From: Alkalihalophilus marmarensis DSM 21297
Lineage (GTDB): Bacteria > Bacillota > Bacilli > Bacillales > Bacillaceae_D
Direction of reading: 5' to 3'
Assembly: GCF_000474275.2 (NCBI RefSeq)
Contig: NZ_ATAE01000008.1
Span: forward strand, 186,001-250,000
DNA length: 64,000 nucleotides
In this document: positions 15,893-25,118 of the stretch, piece by piece
Position numbering within the stretch: position 1 is the first letter of the stretch
Layout of the letters: every line of letters starts with the position of its first letter
Notes under the pieces: model-generated
Seen by the model: only the letters and a program-made list of their open reading frames with translations
Databases searched by the model: none
What the model was told of the DNA's origin: nothing
Made by a program: the position numbers and the translations under genes

Positions 15893-17143
15893 ATGCTATT
15901 TAGAAAACAAGTTGAAAAGAGGAGTGAAACATTATCTCTACAGGATGAAAAGTTAGCAAAGTTTTTAGGAATTGAAACAGATGGTATCTCATCAAATCGA
16001 ATGAAAGAAGCAACATATTACGCTTGTATGCGTATTATGACGGATTCAGTCAGTAAGTTGCCACTTAAACTTTATCGAGAGATTAAAGACGGCAAAGAGA
16101 AAGCTTCGGGGCATTATTTATATAATTTGTTGAAGCTACGTCCGAACAGATACATGAGTGCTTCTACATTCTGGAAAGTAGTGGAGTTCCAGCGGAACGA
16201 ACATGGACATTCAGTTGTTGCAATTGATACAAATGGGCAAGGCAGAATTAAGAGTCTGATTCCATTAAACATGAACAATGTAGAGATCATTTACGACAAT
16301 AACAGCATTCTCGGTGATGAGTCCGTTTGGTACGTGTATCGTCAAGGTAAGCATGAGTACAAATTTAAAGATGAGCAAGTATTACATTTTATGGGTATGA
16401 CTGCTGATGGATTGAGCGGTATCTCAATTAAAGATTATTTGCGAACCATTGTTGAAAATGCTAGTTATGGTCAGTCATATCAAAATAACTTCTTCAAGAA
16501 TGGACTCTCAGCCAAGGGATTAATTGTTTACACAGGTGATCTAGATTCTGCAGGTGAAGAGAAAATTCGTCAACGTTTTGAGAGTATGAGTAGTGGCGTG
16601 AAAAACACCGGAAGAGTTGCTGCTATGCCATTAGGGTTCGATTACAAGTCAATTAATACTTCTATGGCTGATGCACAATTCTTAGAGATGAATAAGTTTA
16701 CAATGACACAAATAGCGAATGCATTCGGTGTGAAGTCGTTCCAATTAAATGATATGGAAAGGTCTACACATACGAATATCGAAGCGCAGCAGAAAGCGTT
16801 TTATGTTGACACATTACAATCCATTATTGAGATGTATGAGCAAGAATTGACGTATAAACTTTTAACGACTAAAGAGAAAGCCAACGGCTACTATTTCCGA
16901 TTTAATGTAGATTCTATGTTACGTTCTGACATTAAGACACGCTTTGAAGCTTATGCTATTGCAGTTGAGAAAGGTATTCTCACACCTAATGAAGTACGTG
17001 AGCTAGAAGAAAGAAAAGCTCTAGAAGGTGGAGATAAGCTCTATGCAAACGGTAATATCATTCCAATTACAATGGCTGGTGAGCAGTATACGAAAGGAGG
17101 TGAAGTTGTTGAACAAGAAAGAAATTCGAACACTGAACAGTGA
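15893..17143 (+). CDS. Portal protein, HK97 family
   Basis: ATG behind AGGAGGTGAATAA. Features of the family: N-terminal ATYYACMRIMTDSVSKLP, followed by LYNLLKLRPNRYMSASTFWK and the C-terminal domain with IANAFGVKSFQLND. 416 residues matches the usual length. It forms the dodecameric DNA gate at one capsid vertex. Its last 35 bases overlap the protease gene. Confidence 0.95.
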   Translation: MLFRKQVEKRSETLSLQDEKLAKFLGIETDGISSNRMKEATYYACMRIMTDSVSKLPLKLYREIKDGKEKASGHYLYNLLKLRPNRYMSASTFWKVVEFQRNEHGHSVVAIDTNGQGRIKSLIPLNMNNVEIIYDNNSILGDESVWYVYRQGKHEYKFKDEQVLHFMGMTADGLSGISIKDYLRTIVENASYGQSYQNNFFKNGLSAKGLIVYTGDLDSAGEEKIRQRFESMSSGVKNTGRVAAMPLGFDYKSINTSMADAQFLEMNKFTMTQIANAFGVKSFQLNDMERSTHTNIEAQQKAFYVDTLQSIIEMYEQELTYKLLTTKEKANGYYFRFNVDSMLRSDIKTRFEAYAIAVEKGILTPNEVRELEERKALEGGDKLYANGNIIPITMAGEQYTKGGEVVEQERNSNTEQ

Positions 17144-17699
17144 AATTGAAATCCGTTCATCTTCTGATGATGAATCACAAAAGATTGTAGGTTATGCTCT
17201 ACGTTTTGATAGTAAATCTGAAGATTTAGGTGGATTTGTTGAAGTAATCAAGCGTGATGCTTTAAATAATGCTGATATGAGCGATGTGAGAGCGTTGGTA
17301 AATCATGATGCTGATAAAGTGTTGGGACGTTCTACTTCAGGAACATTGAAGCTTGAGGTTGATGATTTTGGATTGAAGTACATAATTGACCCACCAAACA
17401 CAAGTTATGCTCGTGATCTAATTGAATCAATGAAACGTGGTGACATTAATCAATCATCATTTGCATTCATAATTGACTATGAAAATGATGGCGAAGAATG
17501 GGATTACAATGATGATAGAGATGTGTATGTTCGAACGATTAAGCGATTCAAAAAGATAAGCGATGTTTCAGTCGTAACTTATCCCGCATATGCAGCTACT
17601 GAGTCAGTAGTAAGCAAGCGTGGATTAGATGATTATAAAAATGAATTACATAACAAGTTAAAACAAAAACAAATTGCTATCGAGCTAGAGTTAATCTAG
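17109..17699 (+). CDS. Prohead protease (HK97 family, peptidase U35)
   Basis: TTG at 17109 is chosen for the AAAGGAGGTG at 17093-17102; the frame is open from 17028 inside the portal gene. 196 residues. The catalytic His lies in ALVNHDADKVLGR and the Ser in QSSFAFI, as in HK97 gp4-type assemblin proteases, and SDVSVVTYPAY is the typical closing strand. It cleaves the capsid scaffold domain during maturation. Confidence 0.92.
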   Translation: MNKKEIRTLNSEIEIRSSSDDESQKIVGYALRFDSKSEDLGGFVEVIKRDALNNADMSDVRALVNHDADKVLGRSTSGTLKLEVDDFGLKYIIDPPNTSYARDLIESMKRGDINQSSFAFIIDYENDGEEWDYNDDRDVYVRTIKRFKKISDVSVVTYPAYAATESVVSKRGLDDYKNELHNKLKQKQIAIELELI

Positions 17700-17749
17700 G
17701 TCGGTTTATTTGTATCTAAAACTATAAAAATATTAGGAGATGATTTTGT

Positions 17750-18904
17750 ATGCGTAAAGTAGACGAGTTAAAACAACAATTAGAAACAATTAAAGGTGAG
17801 GTTCGTTCATTAAATGACGGTGGGAAAGTAACTGAAGCAGAGACGAAGCTTGAGGAAGTTCGCTCACTACAAAAACAAATTGCTATTCAAGAAGAGTTAG
17901 ATAAAGAAGAGGAACGTGAGTTAGATAACAAGATGGGAGAGAAGAAGATGGAAAAACGTAAAGAGCAAGGAACAGAAGTGGAATATCGTGATGCATTTTT
18001 AAAGACACTGCGAGGTAAACGTTTAAGTGAGTCAGAAGAACGTGCATTACAAGGTGGAGTAGCTGAAGATGGTGGTGTTATTGTGCCACAAGACATTTCA
18101 ACAAAAATTAATGAGTTTAAGCGTGAGTTTTTATCTGTGCTTCCATACGTTCGTGTAGAGCCTGTCACAACTCGTTCTGGTTCACGTGTATTTGAGAAGT
18201 TAGCAGACATGACTGAGCTTGCTAATCTTGATGAGTTAGACACGATTGGAGAAGCTGGTAATCCTAAATTCCAGACAGTAGCTTATTCTGTATCTGATTA
18301 TGCTGGTATTCTACCAATTTCAAATACGCTACTTTCTGATTCGCCTGAAAACTTAATTGGATATGTGGCTCGTTGGTTTGGTAAGAAAGCAACAGTAACA
18401 GAAAATAATAAAGTGTTTGGTCTACTTAAGTCCACTTACACAAGTAAAAAGACTGTAGCTGCAGGAAGTGAACTAAAGGAGATTAAAAAGATTCTTAACG
18501 TAGATTTAGATCCAGCTATCTCAACTAGCGCTAAGATTTATACTAACCAAGATGGATTCCAGCATTTAGATGAGTTAGTTGATGATAATGGTCGTCCAAT
18601 GTTAACTCCAGACCCTTCTAATGCAACTGTAAAACGCTTCTTAGGTCGTGAGGTTGTAGTATTCCCTAACTCTCAACTACCAACTGTGAGCAAGAAAGCA
18701 CCGTTTATTGTTGGTGATATGGCTGAAGCTGTAACATTCTTTGATCGTCAACAGTTAGAAATGAAGACTACGGATGTTGGTGGTACTGCATTCACAAAGA
18801 ACACAACAGATGTACGTGTGATTGAGCGCTTTGATGTAAAAGTATTTGATAAAGATGCTTTAGTTTATGCTCAGTTATCACTTGAAGCACCAATTGCAGG
18901 TTAA
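17750..18904 (+). CDS. Major capsid protein (HK97 fold)
   Basis: ATG behind TTAGGAGATG. Residues 1-90 form a charged coiled-coil delta domain (VDELKQQLETIKGEVRSLND) that acts as scaffold and is removed by the protease; then GGVIVPQDIS marks the start of the mature shell protein, and DYAGILPISNTLLSD the E-loop/P-domain. 384 residues is typical. Codon use shifts toward cleaner, more regular codons here than in the early genes, as expected for a highly made protein. A terminator follows. Confidence 0.95.
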   Translation: MRKVDELKQQLETIKGEVRSLNDGGKVTEAETKLEEVRSLQKQIAIQEELDKEEERELDNKMGEKKMEKRKEQGTEVEYRDAFLKTLRGKRLSESEERALQGGVAEDGGVIVPQDISTKINEFKREFLSVLPYVRVEPVTTRSGSRVFEKLADMTELANLDELDTIGEAGNPKFQTVAYSVSDYAGILPISNTLLSDSPENLIGYVARWFGKKATVTENNKVFGLLKSTYTSKKTVAAGSELKEIKKILNVDLDPAISTSAKIYTNQDGFQHLDELVDDNGRPMLTPDPSNATVKRFLGREVVVFPNSQLPTVSKKAPFIVGDMAEAVTFFDRQQLEMKTTDVGGTAFTKNTTDVRVIERFDVKVFDKDALVYAQLSLEAPIAG

Positions 18905-18910
18905 TCAGTT

Positions 18911-18935
18911 GAGAGGGTTAATCCCTCTCTTTTTT
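18911..18935 (+). terminator. Terminator after the capsid gene
   Basis: GAGAGGG / CCCTCTC (18911-18917, 18923-18929) with loop TTAAT and six T. Probably partial, letting capsid message exceed that of the connector genes. Confidence 0.8.
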
Positions 18936-18952
18936 AGTTTAGGAGTGATTAA

Positions 18953-19258
18953 ATGATCACAATAAATGAAGCAAAGTTGTATCTGAGGTTAGATGAAGAT
19001 GATGATACGGAAGATAATTTAATCGACTTACTTATATCAACGGCCGAAGAATACATTAAATCAGCGACTGGTTTTAAGTTTGAAAACAGTGTACCCGAAC
19101 GAGCAAAGATGATCGCTCTCTTTTTAGTCTCACACTGGTACGAAAATCGTTCGATTACTCAAACAGGGAAACAAGTTGCAAGGATTGATATGACAGCTAG
19201 AGCATTGATTGAGCAACTACGATATTCTCACAATGAGGATGAGTATGATGCAACTTAA
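18953..19258 (+). CDS. Head-tail connector, gp6-like
   Basis: ATG behind TTAGGAGTGATT. 101 residues, starting ITINEAKLYLRLDEDDDTED, the standard opening of gp6-like adaptor proteins in which a short helix bundle follows a DDD/N block. It makes the ring below the portal. Ends overlapping the next gene. Confidence 0.85.
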   Translation: MITINEAKLYLRLDEDDDTEDNLIDLLISTAEEYIKSATGFKFENSVPERAKMIALFLVSHWYENRSITQTGKQVARIDMTARALIEQLRYSHNEDEYDAT

Positions 19259-19592
19259 CTCTGGTAACTACAATAAACGTGTTCAAATCTTAAAGTTCGA
19301 TGCAGATGCACGAGATAGTAGCGGCTTCCCTTTGCCAGAGGATCAGAGATTTATCGAATGGCGAAAAGCATGGGCTAACGTTGAGACTGTAAGTGGTCGA
19401 GACTATTATCAAGCAGCAAGTATTCAAGCTGAAAACGAAGTTCATTTTAAAGTGAGATACAACCAGTTTACAAAACAGATTAATAAACAGATGAGATTGA
19501 AATTACATAGCAAGATGTATGAAATTAAAACAATACTTCATGATAATGAATCGAAGAAAACTATTACTATAGTAGCCAGAGAAAGGGTGTGA
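19245..19592 (+). CDS. Head closure (head-tail joining) protein
   Basis: The ATG at 19245 (MMQLNSGNYNKRVQIL) follows AGGATGAG; in-frame ATGs at 19233, 19239 and 19248 are alternatives. The chain has the family's RVQIL start, W(A)NVETVSGRDYYQA centre and IVARERV end. It belongs with the SPP1 gp16/HK97-type stopper proteins that close the portal channel. Confidence 0.85.
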   Translation: MMQLNSGNYNKRVQILKFDADARDSSGFPLPEDQRFIEWRKAWANVETVSGRDYYQAASIQAENEVHFKVRYNQFTKQINKQMRLKLHSKMYEIKTILHDNESKKTITIVARERV

Positions 19593-19597
19593 TGTAG

Positions 19598-19963
19598 ATG
19601 AAAATCACAGGAATGGATGAGCTTATCCGCAACTTAGAAAGGCTAGGTAATCAAGCTGAATCTGTAAAAGAAAAAGCTGTCATGGAAGGAGCTGAAGTGA
19701 TTCGTAAACGCATTTCTGATAATGCTCCACGTGGTAGTACATCAAACTCAAGAGCTGCTGATCACATTGTTGCCGAATATAATTCAAGTGAAGGAAAAGC
19801 AGGAATTGGAGCGGATGCCAAAGAAGCTTGGTATCTAAAATTTCCTGAGTTTGGAACATCGAGACAACCAGCACAAGGGTTTGCAGAGCGTGCCTTTAAT
19901 GATACTAAGAGTGAAGCTAAAGATAAAATGGCACAAGCACTTAAGAATGGAATGGGATTATGA
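19598..19963 (+). CDS. HK97 gp10-like neck/tail component
   Basis: ATG behind GGGTGTGATGTAG. The chain opens with ITGMDELIRNLERLG, then RISDNAPRGSTSNSR and LKFPEFGTSRQPAQGFAERAF (split here for length), the signature of the HK97 gp10 family. 121 residues is usual. Overlaps the next gene by 4 bases. Confidence 0.9.
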   Translation: MKITGMDELIRNLERLGNQAESVKEKAVMEGAEVIRKRISDNAPRGSTSNSRAADHIVAEYNSSEGKAGIGADAKEAWYLKFPEFGTSRQPAQGFAERAFNDTKSEAKDKMAQALKNGMGL

Positions 19964-20283
19964 CTATTAAACAATTATTAATGTCTATTTTGTCTCCCAT
20001 TGGTGTGCCTGTTTATCCCTTACATAATGAGAAGAATGAAGATACTTACATTACGTTCCTTGAGTATGATCAGCGTTCAGCACTCAATGCAAATAATGAA
20101 GAGATTAAGACAAGATACTTTGTACAAGTCAATATCTTCACCAAGGGTAATTTCGATGAACTCTCAAAACAAGTTAAGGACATTTTGAAAGCTAATGGTT
20201 TTACTAGAACAAGTGAATATGAAAATTATGAAAAGGACACAAGTTATTTTCATAAAGCTTTAAGGTTTAATATTACAAAATAA
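19960..20283 (+). CDS. Tail terminator/completion-like protein, 107 aa
   Basis: ATG overlaps the gp10-like stop (ATGA). Size, position between gp10 and the major tail protein, and the strand-rich chain (TYITFLEYDQRS, RYFVQVNIFTKGN) fit the tail terminator of siphoviruses. Direct sequence evidence is weaker than for its neighbours; the call is mostly by synteny. Confidence 0.75.
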   Translation: MTIKQLLMSILSPIGVPVYPLHNEKNEDTYITFLEYDQRSALNANNEEIKTRYFVQVNIFTKGNFDELSKQVKDILKANGFTRTSEYENYEKDTSYFHKALRFNITK

Positions 20284-20301
20284 ATTAGGAGATGATTAAC
20301 T

Positions 20302-20856
20302 ATGGCTAGAATCGGTTTAAAAGATATCCATATAGCAGTTATGACAAGTGAAAGTAAATATGATACCCCAGTGAGCTTAGCTCCTGCATTACTAGCTAAC
20401 ATCACACCAAATGTTTCAAGTACTACAATGTATGGTAATAATCGTGCTATTCATTCAATGATGTCGATGGGTGACATTGATGTCGAAATTGGTGTTTCAG
20501 ATTTAAATAGTGAGCAATATGCATTGCTATTAGGAAAAACAATTAATGAAGATGGGGTAATTGAAGATACCTCAAAAGATAGTAGTCCGTATGTTGCACT
20601 AGGCTTCTGTGCTGATAAAGCTGAAGGTGGAAATCGGTATGTATGGCTATATAAAGGACGCTTTATGCTTCCATCTGAATCTCACAATACCAAAGGAGAG
20701 TCCATTGAATACCAAACTGAGACTATCACAGCTAAGTTTGTAACCCGTGCTGATGGCAAATGGAGAGCACGAGTAGATTCAGATGATGAGAATGTTAATC
20801 CAAGTGTGATTGACAGTTGGTTTGAGCAAGTATACGAGCCAACTTCAGCTGAATAA
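20302..20856 (+). CDS. Major tail protein, phi13 family
   Basis: ATG behind TTAGGAGATG. MARIGLKDIHIAVM is the typical opening of the phi13-type tail tube proteins, with SMMSMGDIDVEIGVSDLNSE and YVALGFCADKAEGG as further family blocks. 184 residues. It forms the stacked hexameric tail tube, whose length is set by the tape measure protein below. A strong terminator follows. Confidence 0.92.
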   Translation: MARIGLKDIHIAVMTSESKYDTPVSLAPALLANITPNVSSTTMYGNNRAIHSMMSMGDIDVEIGVSDLNSEQYALLLGKTINEDGVIEDTSKDSSPYVALGFCADKAEGGNRYVWLYKGRFMLPSESHNTKGESIEYQTETITAKFVTRADGKWRARVDSDDENVNPSVIDSWFEQVYEPTSAE

Positions 20857-20874
20857 AATTTCAATTACCGTATT

Positions 20875-20903
20875 GAGACTGTATTTTAACAGTCTCTTTT
20901 TTT
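20875..20903 (+). terminator. Terminator after the major tail gene
   Basis: GAGACTGT (20875-20882) / ACAGTCTC (20889-20896), loop ATTTTA, seven T. Confidence 0.85.
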
Positions 20904-20931
20904 AATCATTAGAATAATAGGAGGAAATTAA

Positions 20932-21309
20932 ATGCTAAAACTAACTTTGAAATTCCCGAAAAAGGACGAAAATGGAAATGTGCTTATTGGAAAGGGTGGA
21001 ATGCCTACATTTGAAAAGAAAACATATGCTAATGCATTCTTTGGAATGGGAGCTTATAAACGTACATTAGAGATTCAACAGACTGTGGAAGATGTAATGG
21101 ATGGAGAATTAACCGATGAATACTTACAGTACATTTGTGAAATGTACAATCACCAATTTACCATTCAAGATTTATACGAAGGATTACCATTAGATGAATT
21201 CTTTAAAGTGTTCCAAGGTACTGTAAATACAGTTATTAATAAGACATTTGGACTGGACAAGAATTCTGATGCTGAATTGGGAAACGAGAAGAAAACAGAA
21301 AAAAAGTAG
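20932..21309 (+). CDS. Tail assembly chaperone gpG
   Basis: ATG behind AGGAGGAAA. 125 residues; MLKLTLKFPKKDENGNV at the start and ETVDVMDG-like helical core (EIQQTVEDVMDGEL) with LPLDEFFKVFQGTVN fit the gpG group. The last codons contain the heptamer A-AAA-AAG just before TAG, from which ribosomes can slip by -1 into the downstream frame to make gpGT. Both products coat and guide the tape measure protein encoded next. Confidence 0.88.
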   Translation: MLKLTLKFPKKDENGNVLIGKGGMPTFEKKTYANAFFGMGAYKRTLEIQQTVEDVMDGELTDEYLQYICEMYNHQFTIQDLYEGLPLDEFFKVFQGTVNTVINKTFGLDKNSDAELGNEKKTEKK

Positions 21310-21335
21310 ATCCATATGAGTCTTTGAAAAGACTC
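21300..21335 (+). promoter_or_regulatory. Programmed -1 frameshift site with downstream stem
   Basis: Slippery heptamer A AAA AAG at 21300-21306, in phase with gpG, then TAG at once. Eleven bases later a hairpin GAGTCTT (21318-21324) / AAGACTC (21329-21335) closes a TGAA loop. This is the dnaX-like arrangement used by many tailed phages. Confidence 0.85.
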
Positions 21336-21473
21336 TATTTAACGTTAATGGAGCAAGGTTATAAGCTACATGAAATTGATCAAATGGATGCTCGATATTA
21401 TTTTGAACTCAATAAATCTTATAAGAAAAAAGAAAAGCAAGAAGCTTATATAGATGAAATTGGATTCTTATAG
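21306..21473 (+). CDS. gpT extension of the gpGT frameshift product
   Basis: Open -1 frame after the slippery site with no credible start of its own: VDPYESLKRLYLTLMEQGYK and on to FELNKSYKK...EIGFL, 55 codons, stop TAG at 21471-21473. Fused to gpG it gives a chaperone of about 180 residues. Ends 15 bases before the tape measure start, as usual. Confidence 0.82.
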   Translation, partial: VDPYESLKRLYLTLMEQGYKLHEIDQMDARYYFELNKSYKKKEKQEAYIDEIGFL

Positions 21474-21488
21474 AAAGGAGGTAAATGA

Positions 21489-24400
21489 ATGGCTGAATTA
21501 GGTGCTTTAAAAGTTTCACTTGGCTTAGATGATAGTAACTTTGATCGGTCAATTACCAATATTAATCGTAAACTTAGAGCCGTTGATTCTGAATTTAAAG
21601 CCTCTGGCAACTCAAGCAATAAGTTTGGAACTGATATCAATTCATTAAGATTAAATAAGGATCGATTAAGTAAAACTCTTGATCTACAAAAAGCTAAAGT
21701 GAATGAGCTTAGAAGACAATATGATGAATCAGTTAAAACTAAAGGGAAAGATGCTAAAGAGACTGAAAACTTGCTTATACGTTATAATAACTCCTTAGCA
21801 GCCATGCAAAAGACAGAGCAACAGCTTGGAAATGTAAATAAACAGATAGATCAGCAGTCTAACAAATGGAATCAATTAAGTGAAAAGCTTAATAGTGCTG
21901 GTGATAGGTTTTCTAAAGCTGGAGAAAGTATGCAAAAAGTCGGGAAAGACTTAACGATGAAAGTTACAGCTCCTATAGTTGCTCTAGGAACAGGTATGGT
22001 TATGGCTGGAGCTAATTTCGAAGAGGGCATGAGTCGTGTACAAGCTGTCTCTGGAAGTACTACTCAAGAGTTAGGCTCTCTAGAAAAGCAAGCTAAAGAA
22101 TTAGGTGCTACTACAAAATTTAGCGCATCAGAAGTTGCGTCAGCTTACGAATATCAAGCTCTTGCTGGCTGGAAAGCGAATGACATGTTAAAAGCTACAC
22201 CTGCACTATTAAATGTAGCTGCAGCTGGCAGTATGAATCTAGCTCAAGCAACAGATATCGTCACAGATACAATGAGTATGTTTCAAATGTCTGCTGAAGA
22301 TGCCACTAGAGCAAGTGATGTATTCGCTAAAGTACAATCCAGTGCTAACACAAATATTCATCAACTTGGTGAAGGTTTAAAATATGTTGGTGCAACTGCA
22401 AGTGCAGCAGGTATGGATATTGAACAAACTTCTGCTATTCTTGGTATTTTTGCCGACAATGGTTTAAAAGGCTCAATGGCAGGTACTACGATGAATAGTA
22501 TGCTTAGGGATCTAAGAAGCAATGCTAAAGATGGAACAGTTGACTTTGGCGACTTTAACGTAGCATTATACGACTCAGAAGGTAACATGCGTGATTTAAC
22601 ATCTGTTATGGCTGATATTGAAACTGGGTTAGAAGGTATGAATGCAGAGACTAGAGATGCTGCACTAGCTAATGTTTTTCAGACTGAAGCTATGAAAGGT
22701 GTAAACGTTGTTCTTGGTGAAGGTACAGATAAAGTACGTGACTTAGAGAACTCTCTATACAATGCTAATGGAGCTGCAGCAGAAATTGCTGAAACAATGT
22801 CCAATAATACAAAAGGGAATATAGCAGCTTTTAGGTCTGCAATTGAAGGAGTCAGTATTGCATTTTCAGAGCATATGCTTCCATATGTAAATATGGGTAT
22901 TGAGAAGCTTACTGGTTTAGCACGTAAGTTTGGTGAGCTACCTCCAGAAACACAAAAGAACATTGTTAAATTTGCAGCTCTAACTGCAGCTATTCCCCCT
23001 GTAATATTAGGTCTAGGTAAGGTTGCTACTGCAATTGGTGCAATCTCGAAAGCTTCTAGTATTGCTACGGCAGCAATTGGTGCAAAAGGGCTAACTGGAG
23101 CAGCAGCAGGATTAGTTAATCCAGTTGGAGCTATAGCGGTAGCTATGGCGGGTGCAACAGCAGCAGGTTATCTGATGTATAAAAACTGGGATGAATTGAC
23201 CGCTGAAGGAAACCGTTTAGGCATGTCATTAATTACTATGTCTGGGCCGATTGGAAATGTAGTTAAAAGCATTAAGCTCATGGAGCATGCTACAAGTGAT
23301 TCTATTGATGAATTTGAAAGGTTTTCTGATGAAATCTCTGAATCAACTCAGCAAGCTGTAGGAGCATTTTTAGATTTGAATGAAGAAGCAACAGTTGCAT
23401 TAAATACACTCTCATGGAGCGGGCAAGAAGTAACCGAAGAAATGAAGACTGTAATCGTTGATAATTTCACTCAAATGGGTATGCAAGTAGTTGCTGGCTT
23501 AGAAGAAAAGAAAACAGAGTCAGTAAGAATTATGGAAGAACTCTTTGCTAATACCACTGCTGTTACAGAGGAAGAACAAGCTTCTATGATTGAATCTGTG
23601 AAAAAAGGTTATGAAGATCGATTAACTGAAACTGAGAATGGATCAGCGAAAATAGCAGAGATTATGAATAGTGCTGCTGAAGAAAATCGAAGTTTAACAA
23701 AATGGGAACAAACTCAAATAAATGAGATCCAACAAGAAATGGTTAATAACGGAATAGAGATATTATCTGAGAATGAGCGAGAGCAAAAAGTTATCCTTGA
23801 AACCATGAAACAAAATTCAAGTAAGTTAACAGCTCAACAAGCAGCAGAAGTTGTAAAGAATTCAATTAAACAAAAAGAGGATGTAATTGCTGAGGCTGAA
23901 GATCAATATAGTAAAACTGTTGCTGAAATAATCAAACAAAGAGATGAAGTTGGAAGTATCTCAGCTGAACAGGCTGATACATTGATTGAAGAAGCCACTC
24001 GACAAAGAGATGATGTTATAAATAGGGCGGAAGGTATGCATGAGAGAGTAGTAGCAGAAGCAAAATCACAGGCTTCAGAACATGTAAATGAAGTGGATTG
24101 GAGCAGTGGTGAAATACTTTCTAAGTGGGAAGTTTTAAAGAACAATACCATTACAAAAATGAAAGAAATGGGCAGTAATATTAAAACAGCTTTCAGTGAA
24201 GCATATAGAGACGGTAAGCGTTCTGCAACTGATCTAAAAAATGAAGCTGTCGCAAAGTTTAATGAAATTAGAGACAACGCTCGAACAAAGTTTAACGAAA
24301 CAAAAGACAATATGCTAAGACCTATCAATGAAGCAAAAGCTTCCATTGAGACAGCGATTAACAATATTAAGAGTTTCTTTACTAATATGAAACTAAAGTT

Positions 24401-24827
24401 TCCTAGAATTGAACGACCAAAACTCCCAAGGTTCACATTAAATGGTCAGTTTAGTTTATCGCCACCTAGTGTACCTCGGGTTGGTATAGAGTGGTACAAA
24501 AATGGTGGATTCTTTAATCAACCGACTGTTATTGGAATTGGGGAGGCGGGAAAGGAAGCAGCATTACCTCTAGTTGGTAGACAGATGGATCCGTTTGCTG
24601 ATGCTGTGTTTAATCGTATAATGGAAAGATTCAATTCAGACAGCTTTAGTGGTAATCCTCAATCTAAAACCTCCAATAATAATCCTACTGAAGTGAAGTT
24701 CAACAATACATTCCATTTCCAGGTCAAAGAGGGAACAACGAAAAGACAGATGGATGAGATTGCAGACCATACCCTTAATAAGATTAAAAAACAATTCAAT
24801 AAAAGTGGGATATTTAGAAGGCTATAA
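21489..24827 (+). CDS. Tail tape measure protein
   Basis: ATG behind AAAGGAGGTAAATGA. 1112 residues. N-terminal coiled coil (LRLNKDRLSKTLDLQKAKVN), then the phage_tail tape-measure domain (residues about 185-400: FEEGMSRVQAVSG, AKELGATTKFSASEVASAYE, LKGSMAGTTMNSMLRDLRS), hydrophobic helices near 490-570, long charged coiled coils, and a C-terminal GNPQSKTSNNN...FHFQVKEGTT segment. At about 1.5 angstrom per residue the tail would be roughly 160-170 nm. It is the last recognisable virion gene: the baseplate genes that normally follow are absent. Confidence 0.95.
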   Translation: MAELGALKVSLGLDDSNFDRSITNINRKLRAVDSEFKASGNSSNKFGTDINSLRLNKDRLSKTLDLQKAKVNELRRQYDESVKTKGKDAKETENLLIRYNNSLAAMQKTEQQLGNVNKQIDQQSNKWNQLSEKLNSAGDRFSKAGESMQKVGKDLTMKVTAPIVALGTGMVMAGANFEEGMSRVQAVSGSTTQELGSLEKQAKELGATTKFSASEVASAYEYQALAGWKANDMLKATPALLNVAAAGSMNLAQATDIVTDTMSMFQMSAEDATRASDVFAKVQSSANTNIHQLGEGLKYVGATASAAGMDIEQTSAILGIFADNGLKGSMAGTTMNSMLRDLRSNAKDGTVDFGDFNVALYDSEGNMRDLTSVMADIETGLEGMNAETRDAALANVFQTEAMKGVNVVLGEGTDKVRDLENSLYNANGAAAEIAETMSNNTKGNIAAFRSAIEGVSIAFSEHMLPYVNMGIEKLTGLARKFGELPPETQKNIVKFAALTAAIPPVILGLGKVATAIGAISKASSIATAAIGAKGLTGAAAGLVNPVGAIAVAMAGATAAGYLMYKNWDELTAEGNRLGMSLITMSGPIGNVVKSIKLMEHATSDSIDEFERFSDEISESTQQAVGAFLDLNEEATVALNTLSWSGQEVTEEMKTVIVDNFTQMGMQVVAGLEEKKTESVRIMEELFANTTAVTEEEQASMIESVKKGYEDRLTETENGSAKIAEIMNSAAEENRSLTKWEQTQINEIQQEMVNNGIEILSENEREQKVILETMKQNSSKLTAQQAAEVVKNSIKQKEDVIAEAEDQYSKTVAEIIKQRDEVGSISAEQADTLIEEATRQRDDVINRAEGMHERVVAEAKSQASEHVNEVDWSSGEILSKWEVLKNNTITKMKEMGSNIKTAFSEAYRDGKRSATDLKNEAVAKFNEIRDNARTKFNETKDNMLRPINEAKASIETAINNIKSFFTNMKLKFPRIERPKLPRFTLNGQFSLSPPSVPRVGIEWYKNGGFFNQPTVIGIGEAGKEAALPLVGRQMDPFADAVFNRIMERFNSDSFSGNPQSKTSNNNPTEVKFNNTFHFQVKEGTTKRQMDEIADHTLNKIKKQFNKSGIFRRL

Positions 24828-24829
24828 AC

Positions 24830-24950
24830 ATTTAACCTCAATCACTTAAAAGAGTGTTTGAGGTTAAATATAACAAGTTATACAATTATTTAAATAGGCT
24901 TATATAATTAGTTTCGAAGCAACGAACTAATTATATAAGCCTATTTTTTT
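24830..24950 (+). terminator. Double hairpin with perfect 22-bp terminator closing the late operon
   Basis: First hairpin ATTTAACCTCAA (24830-24841) / TTGAGGTTAAAT (24858-24869), with inner CACT/AGTG. Second: 22-base arms at 24892-24913 and 24925-24946, perfectly complementary, loop of 11, then a T-run to 24950. The second is one of the longest perfect stems in the window; both strands could use it. The rest of 24951-25118 is AT-rich with a small palindrome GAACTG-CC-CAGTTC at 25074-25087, a possible operator for the next gene. Confidence 0.85.
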
Positions 24951-25118
24951 AGATGTTCGCACAAAAAATCCCAACGGTCAATAAAGACTTTAGGCACTAA
25001 TTAATGTAAAATAATAGAAAGGTGTTATGTGAGAAGATTAAAATAAACATATTATTTAAATATTTTTTAGGGTGAACTGCCCAGTTCTATCTTAATACTT
25101 AGGGAGAAGGAGTTAATA

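Noticed and set aside
12962-24827. Capsid-forming satellite (cfPICI) instead of prophage
   Set aside because: These satellites lack tail genes; here tail tube, gpG/gpGT and tape measure are present.
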